Shown here in pieces: positions 32,556 through 36,151 of a DNA stretch of 36,151 nucleotides; the first letter of the stretch is position 1, and every line of letters begins with the position of its first letter. The stretch lies in contig NW_006920420.1 in NCBI RefSeq assembly GCF_000344685.1, forward strand, positions 25,846-61,996, given 5' to 3'. The notes below the pieces were generated by a model, which was not told where the DNA came from, searched no databases, and was given only the letters and a program-made list of their open reading frames with translations. This DNA comes from Gloeophyllum trabeum ATCC 11539 (taxonomy: Eukaryota > Basidiomycota > Agaricomycetes > Gloeophyllales > Gloeophyllaceae). A program made the translations under genes and the position numbers.

Positions 32556-32970
32556 CACGGTGTCACCATCACGCGTCACCTTTGCCTTTGCGCCACACCA
32601 TTCGTACGGCGCGCTATACGGTATACCCACTGCAGCTTGCTGGATTGAGGCGGCGGGGATGAACAGTCCCGCGGTTAATCCCAAGCTAATGTGCTATGTC
32701 ATGAGCTTTATAAATTAAATTGAACGCGATTTGGCCTGGACAAGCAGCATAAGTACGCAGCGTGAGCAACCAACTTCCACTGCTGCATCGGCGTCCGATC
32801 TCTGACAGAGGTAGCAGACTCATGAGCACAAAGATTTTGTGTCCAACCAGGCTAGCACTTAACCCTCAACCAAGAGCAGACTGCAGTATCCGACGTAGGA
32901 GACCCGCTTTTGCCGAATCCCATATCCAATGTCTTCAGGAGTCTACTAAACACCTAGCTCCTCCTGCAAC

Positions 32971-34105
32971 ATACGTTACCCTGCGAAAGTTAGCCTCTGC
33001 AGGTCTCACATCTCGAGATACACCTCTAGCTCACGTACGAAGACGCCCACAAGCAGTTTCCTCAGCGCCGCACGCCCCGGTGCAGGCATTTCCGCTGGTG
33101 CATGGGTAGCCTTCGGATTATTAGCGTCACCGCCCCCTGGGAAGAACTTACAGTGACTCACAGATGGTCTAGGAGGCCTCCCTGGTCAGACCTCCCGCCC
33201 ACCTCCGGCACGGAACATCGAAGCCCGGCTTGGAACTCGAATGCCGGTTAACCCTGGCTGCTCCTTGACGTAAGTATCTTTTGCGTCTCTTCTCGTCGGC
33301 CTCGCTACCTTGTATCCCCGTTGCGGTAGATATTTGATTTGTGTCTTGCTGATAGCCAAGCCGTTGTCGTTATGCCAGCGCCGCAGGTCCTCCGTCGAGA
33401 GCGTCGAAGGTCAGGACAACTGTGTTCTTCTAGTCCTTTCTCGATTTTGGTACTACTGACATGAGTAGTCTATCCCTGCCGGACATAAGTGTCGGTGTTG
33501 TCCCAGCGCGGGGCGCAAAAGCGTCAATGCATTTCCCATTCCCGGACGGGTAAACCCATACCTATACCGCGCACCGACACTGTATAAAACCTGCGGCTCT
33601 AACGTATCGAACCCCAATTTAAGCGCCTACACATCGAGGAACATGGGTACATTTTTGCGTCGCGCCAAGTACTAGTCCCTTGCGCTGTATCAGATTCAAT
33701 ACAAAGTCACTGATATTCCTCTCTTTCCAGACTTTTCCTTTAGGAGAATTGACTCTGAGTAAACTGCCACAAGTTGTTTGTCTGTTTTGGATGCTACTGT
33801 ACAGTTGTTCATTGTATTCTGGAGTGAATAGTGATTCTGGCGCAGAATGTAAAGTCACGGCGACTCAGGTGTGTACAAGCGGGACCTCATATGAAAGTCG
33901 AACGACCGTTCACTATTTTCAGGTATATCAGGTCCTTCCACTCAAGCGATGCAAACCTGTCACCACTAGGCGCTGTCTCTTAATAGTCGTTGGAACAGAT
34001 CTCGATGTCTCCTGCCCGCCATATCGCCTACTTGCTGTCCACTCGCGGCTTCGTAGAATGGAACGTGTAGCGACTGATGAGCTCTATCTATGCTATCGAT
34101 TGATT
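32971..34105. other. Unassigned stretch right of the inverted repeat
   Basis: No confident gene. On the minus strand 33240-33415 reads a coherent segment (LRRWHNDNGLAISKTQIKYL) that I cannot assign. A TATA-like GTATAAAAC at 33582 lies beside a 10-bp inverted repeat (AGTGTCGGTG at 33488-33497; CACCGACACT at 33572-33581), but the ATG that follows (33643) meets a stop after ten codons. The open frame 33680-34126 lacks an ATG start and coding character. Confidence 0.35.
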
Positions 34106-34149
34106 TGGGCGCCAGCGCTCGCCTAGTGGCACTATAAAGCTGGCGCCCA
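34106..34149 (+). promoter_or_regulatory. Hairpin enclosing the TATA box of the 43-residue-repeat gene
   Basis: Perfect 11-bp arms TGGGCGCCAGC (34106-34116) and GCTGGCGCCCA (34139-34149) enclose a 22-base loop that holds CTATAAA (about 34131-34137), 42 bp before the ATG at 34179. The placement could let an inverted site or a DNA hairpin act on TATA access. Confidence 0.55.
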
Positions 34150-34178
34150 GAAGATCAAGCAAGCCTGTCAGGCCCACG

Positions 34179-35036
34179 ATGATCAACTTTGTCGTCGCCT
34201 TTGGTCCTACGAACGAGTCCTTCTTCATAGCTGCTGGGTCGTCCACGCGCAAAGGTGCCCAGATCCCTGTCGGGATGCGTGGCAAGCTCGATGCAGAGCT
34301 CAACACGCCCATCAGTTTGCCGCCATTGGCCCATCCGGGCAGTGGTTCGTCGGGGGCAAGAACAAGGACAACACCGGCTGGCACGTCTGTACGTCTTTTG
34401 CGCTTTCCGAAAACAGCCCGGCTGATCATCGGGGTCGATGCGCAGACTGGAATACCGGCGACCTTGCCGGGCTCGCTGAGCACCTAAAGGCCCGTGTCAC
34501 CCAGACGTACGGCGTGACATTCGGTCCTGGGGGTGCGTGCAGCTGGTCGAGCAAGACCTATGGTTGGCACTACTGGGGCCTCGCGGCGGATCAAATTGCG
34601 TGGATCAACAAGATGAAGGCGGCCCACGGCGCAGACTTCAGGCTCTTAGTCGGCACGGGCCACGCCACAGTCATGCTATACAAGGACAACGTAAGTCAGT
34701 GGAGCCCTGGTTCATGCGTCTAGCAACCCCTCCGAACTACTCCAGGCAATCCGTTATCATGCATGTGGCGATAAGTTGGCCAATACCTTGACCGCTGCCA
34801 TCAACAAGGACCTCCACGTCCGAGTGAGTAAGCATCGGCCGTTGTACAAACGATTCTTCTGACGTCGAGCGCGGTAGTATATCTCGCTTAGCACGACCCA
34901 TGGCGATCGCTTCTTCGTACAATTCGCAGACCACAGCATTACGTGGGGCAATGCCGGGCAGCACGTCAGCAAGGATTTGAATGATATAGCTAAGAATTAC
35001 GGCGCCAGGGTGCGCAAGGTGGATACTCTGGGATGA
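34179..35036 (+). CDS. Protein of about five ~43-residue repeats, unidentified family
   Basis: Proposed exons are 34179-34388, 34446-34690, 34746-34823 and 34878-35036, about 230 residues, all hydrophilic with no signal peptide or membrane helix. Five related units of 41-47 residues follow one another: INFVVAFGPTNESFFIA..., HQFAAIGPSGQWFVGGK..., YGVTFGPGGACSWSSKTYGW..., FRLLVGTGHATVMLYKD... and VRYISLSTTHGDRFFVQFAD.... Each has a beta-like start with a Gly(-Pro) turn, an aromatic strand, often a Trp, then a helix of the type GLAxxLxxxI. I cannot name the family; a toroid or propeller-like fold is an inference. The frame shifts by two between unit 1 and unit 2 near 34300. Either an indel broke the gene, or a 56-59-nt intron with a weak donor removes the end of unit 1. 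The in-frame 57-nt segment 34389-34445 is best read as an intron. Confidence 0.6.
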
Positions 35037-35129
35037 TGCACAAGATCATCTAAAGTCGTATAGGTAAAGGAGTCTACGTGGTATCAGCCCACAATGCCGC
35101 CAATCACTTCCGGTCCGTCATCGTGGACG

Positions 35130-35259
35130 CATGCACATCTCCTCAAGTGGCCCGTCGAGCGCCCGCGACCAGGCGGGCGCATTGAGGGCGGAGGGGTTGC
35201 AGGTGAGCAAGCGTGGGGGGAGTTCAGGGTGGATTTGGGGCGGTGGGGGTGGTTTCGGA
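35130..35259 (+). pseudogene. Atl1-like gene fragment
   Basis: Homologous to the last exon of the Atl1-like gene (about 25020-25165), including blocks that match GCGACCAGGCGGACGC and TCAGGGTGGATTTGG with several substitutions and a short deletion near its start. The frame is not kept and the DNA-binding part is missing. It ends abruptly and is followed within about 20 bp by a terpene-synthase fragment in the opposite orientation. Confidence 0.8.
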
Positions 35260-35278
35260 GAAATCCAGCTTGGGGAAG

Positions 35279-35374
35279 CAAGATAGTATTGTGCCAGTCG
35301 CAAATGACTCGGATCGCCTCGTAGTCGGCTCTCGGGTAGGCGAACGACACCAGGCGCTCGAGGTCGGAATAGCT
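35279..35374 (-). pseudogene. Sesquiterpene synthase exon fragment
   Basis: The minus strand encodes DLERLVSFAYPRADYEAIRV then ICDWHNTI, clearly homologous to LKRMASFAYPIADYEALRVI and ICDWFNGI in the terpene synthase at 22860-23895. It stops just before the DDxxD-type motif. Divergence is too large for a very recent copy of that gene, so a related paralogue is the likelier source. Confidence 0.8.
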
Positions 35375-36151
35375 TACTGTATCATCCAAGCTCCTCCCAC
35401 ATGTTCCATCACTGATGTTGAACATACAGAGGATCCTGGCCATCGCGGCGACCACAGATCAAGACGTGTCCGACAACAACTCCATGGTAATCGACAGCCG
35501 TCGGGTTTCGCAAGCTCGAAGCAATTCCAGTCCATTTTTTCAAGGGAGCGAGAACGAGGCAATCGAAGTGGCCGGATAGGGGCAACTACCTCATTCAATA
35601 GAAGCACAACGTGCGACCAGAATAAAGAACGTTACGCTGAGGAGATACCATACTTACTCGTTTGAAGTTCAAGTCAGGCCGAACAGCCGGGGGGAGCAAC
35701 CGGGGACGTATACTGTGAAGGACGCGGTGATCTGCGGGACCATGAACGGTGATCCAGATCAAGAGGCTTGTTCCAGCTTACCAGTCGAAATGGAACGCCA
35801 GAACTCATCCATTCTCCTTTAGATATCAAGATCAAACCATAAGTGTCCTTCCAAGCTTGGAGGTATCAGGGTCAGAATTGTCGCTGCAGCATTCGCAAGC
35901 ATGATTTAGACCGAGATCATTGATGTCGCAAGTTGTAGGGGACATCCCACGAGTATGCGCTTCCTCACAGGACTTCGAGGTCCCAGCATCAGTGGAAAAT
36001 GATGACCGTCGAAAACTGCCCTCTGAGTGTACGAGTCGACGCCACGACGACCAGCCGCAAACTGAATCACGAAGATCTAGAGACGCGAGGTGTCACGTCA
36101 CGGATTAACCTAACCTCGCGCTCTGACTGAGATTGCCACATGCGTGGCACG
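35375..36151. other. Right edge, no gene seen
   Basis: Open frames on both strands lack ATG starts, splice continuity or recognisable motifs. No repeat termini were noted. Confidence 0.45.

Larger units (their letters stand above)
30961..32970 (+). repeat. Right copy of 1.7-kb inverted repeat, with solo LTR inside
   Basis: Homologous to the minus strand of 700-2414 end to end. Without the LTR (32262-32555) and one copy of its target duplication the length is about 1711-1716 bp, the same as the left copy. Differences are scattered substitutions and a few small indels, so this is a real second copy and not an assembly mirror. Sequence outside both ends is unrelated to the flanks of the left copy. 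Confidence 0.85.

Noticed and set aside
700..32970. Assembly fold-back as the cause of the inverted repeats
   Set aside because: The copies differ by scattered substitutions, small indels and a whole solo LTR, and the sequences outside both ends differ.
33680..34126. A 148-codon plus-strand ORF before the repeat-protein gene
   Set aside because: It lacks an ATG start, shows no coding coherence and overlaps the hairpin/TATA promoter of the next gene.
1..36151. CRISPR arrays, bacterial operons, rRNA genes or intact tRNA genes
   Set aside because: None seen. Intron density shows a eukaryotic nuclear genome; the only tRNA-like stretch lacks an acceptor stem.

Overview
This window looks like nuclear DNA of an Agaricomycete (mushroom- or bracket-forming basidiomycete). 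The evidence is many short GT-AG introns (about 40-110 nt) in every intact gene, Ure2p-type and phi-type glutathione S-transferases, a basidiomycete-type F-box protein, remains of a sesquiterpene synthase, Ty3/Gypsy remains and a TTAGGG telomeric motif. Species cannot be read from the sequence. Exon structures were assembled by hand from splice sites and reading-frame continuity.

Layout. Positions 700-2414 and 30961-32970 are two inverted copies of one ~1.7 kb repeat of unknown family; the right copy carries a 294-bp solo LTR. Between them lie: a small tandem duplication (3772-4330); a Ure2p-like GST (4470-5422, -); an unidentified five-exon gene (6602-7490, +); an FSP1/AMID-like FAD oxidoreductase (8365-10461, -); an 880-bp terminal-inverted-repeat transposon holding a tRNA-like segment (10690-11569); a phi-like GST (11982-12784, +); the nucleoporin Nup84/Nup107 gene (13197-16245, +); an MFS transporter of DHA2 type (16625-18884, +); a repeat-rich zone with a strand-switching minisatellite, an interstitial telomere motif, a 20-N assembly gap and the 3' end of a Gypsy element (19250 to about 22000); a decayed sesquiterpene synthase (about 22860-23895, -); a Cys-less alkyltransferase-like (Atl1) gene (24662-25201, +); a 73-bp hairpin insertion (25568-25640); an F-box gene (27536-29284, +); and a broken protein-kinase-like gene (30050-30725, +). 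Right of the inverted repeat are a gene for a protein of about five ~43-residue repeats (34179-35036, +) and a chimera of an Atl1 fragment and a terpene-synthase fragment (35130-35374).

How the genes relate. Nup84 is housekeeping. The two GSTs and the FSP1-like oxidoreductase form a loose redox/detoxification group in 8.3 kb. The MFS pump and terpene synthase could suggest secondary metabolism, but the synthase is broken and no P450 or other tailoring enzyme was found, so no cluster is claimed. The right third is dominated by duplication, capture and decay. The best candidates for something undescribed are the ~43-residue repeat protein, the 1.7-kb repeat family with its conserved small ORFs, and the Atl1/terpene-synthase chimera.
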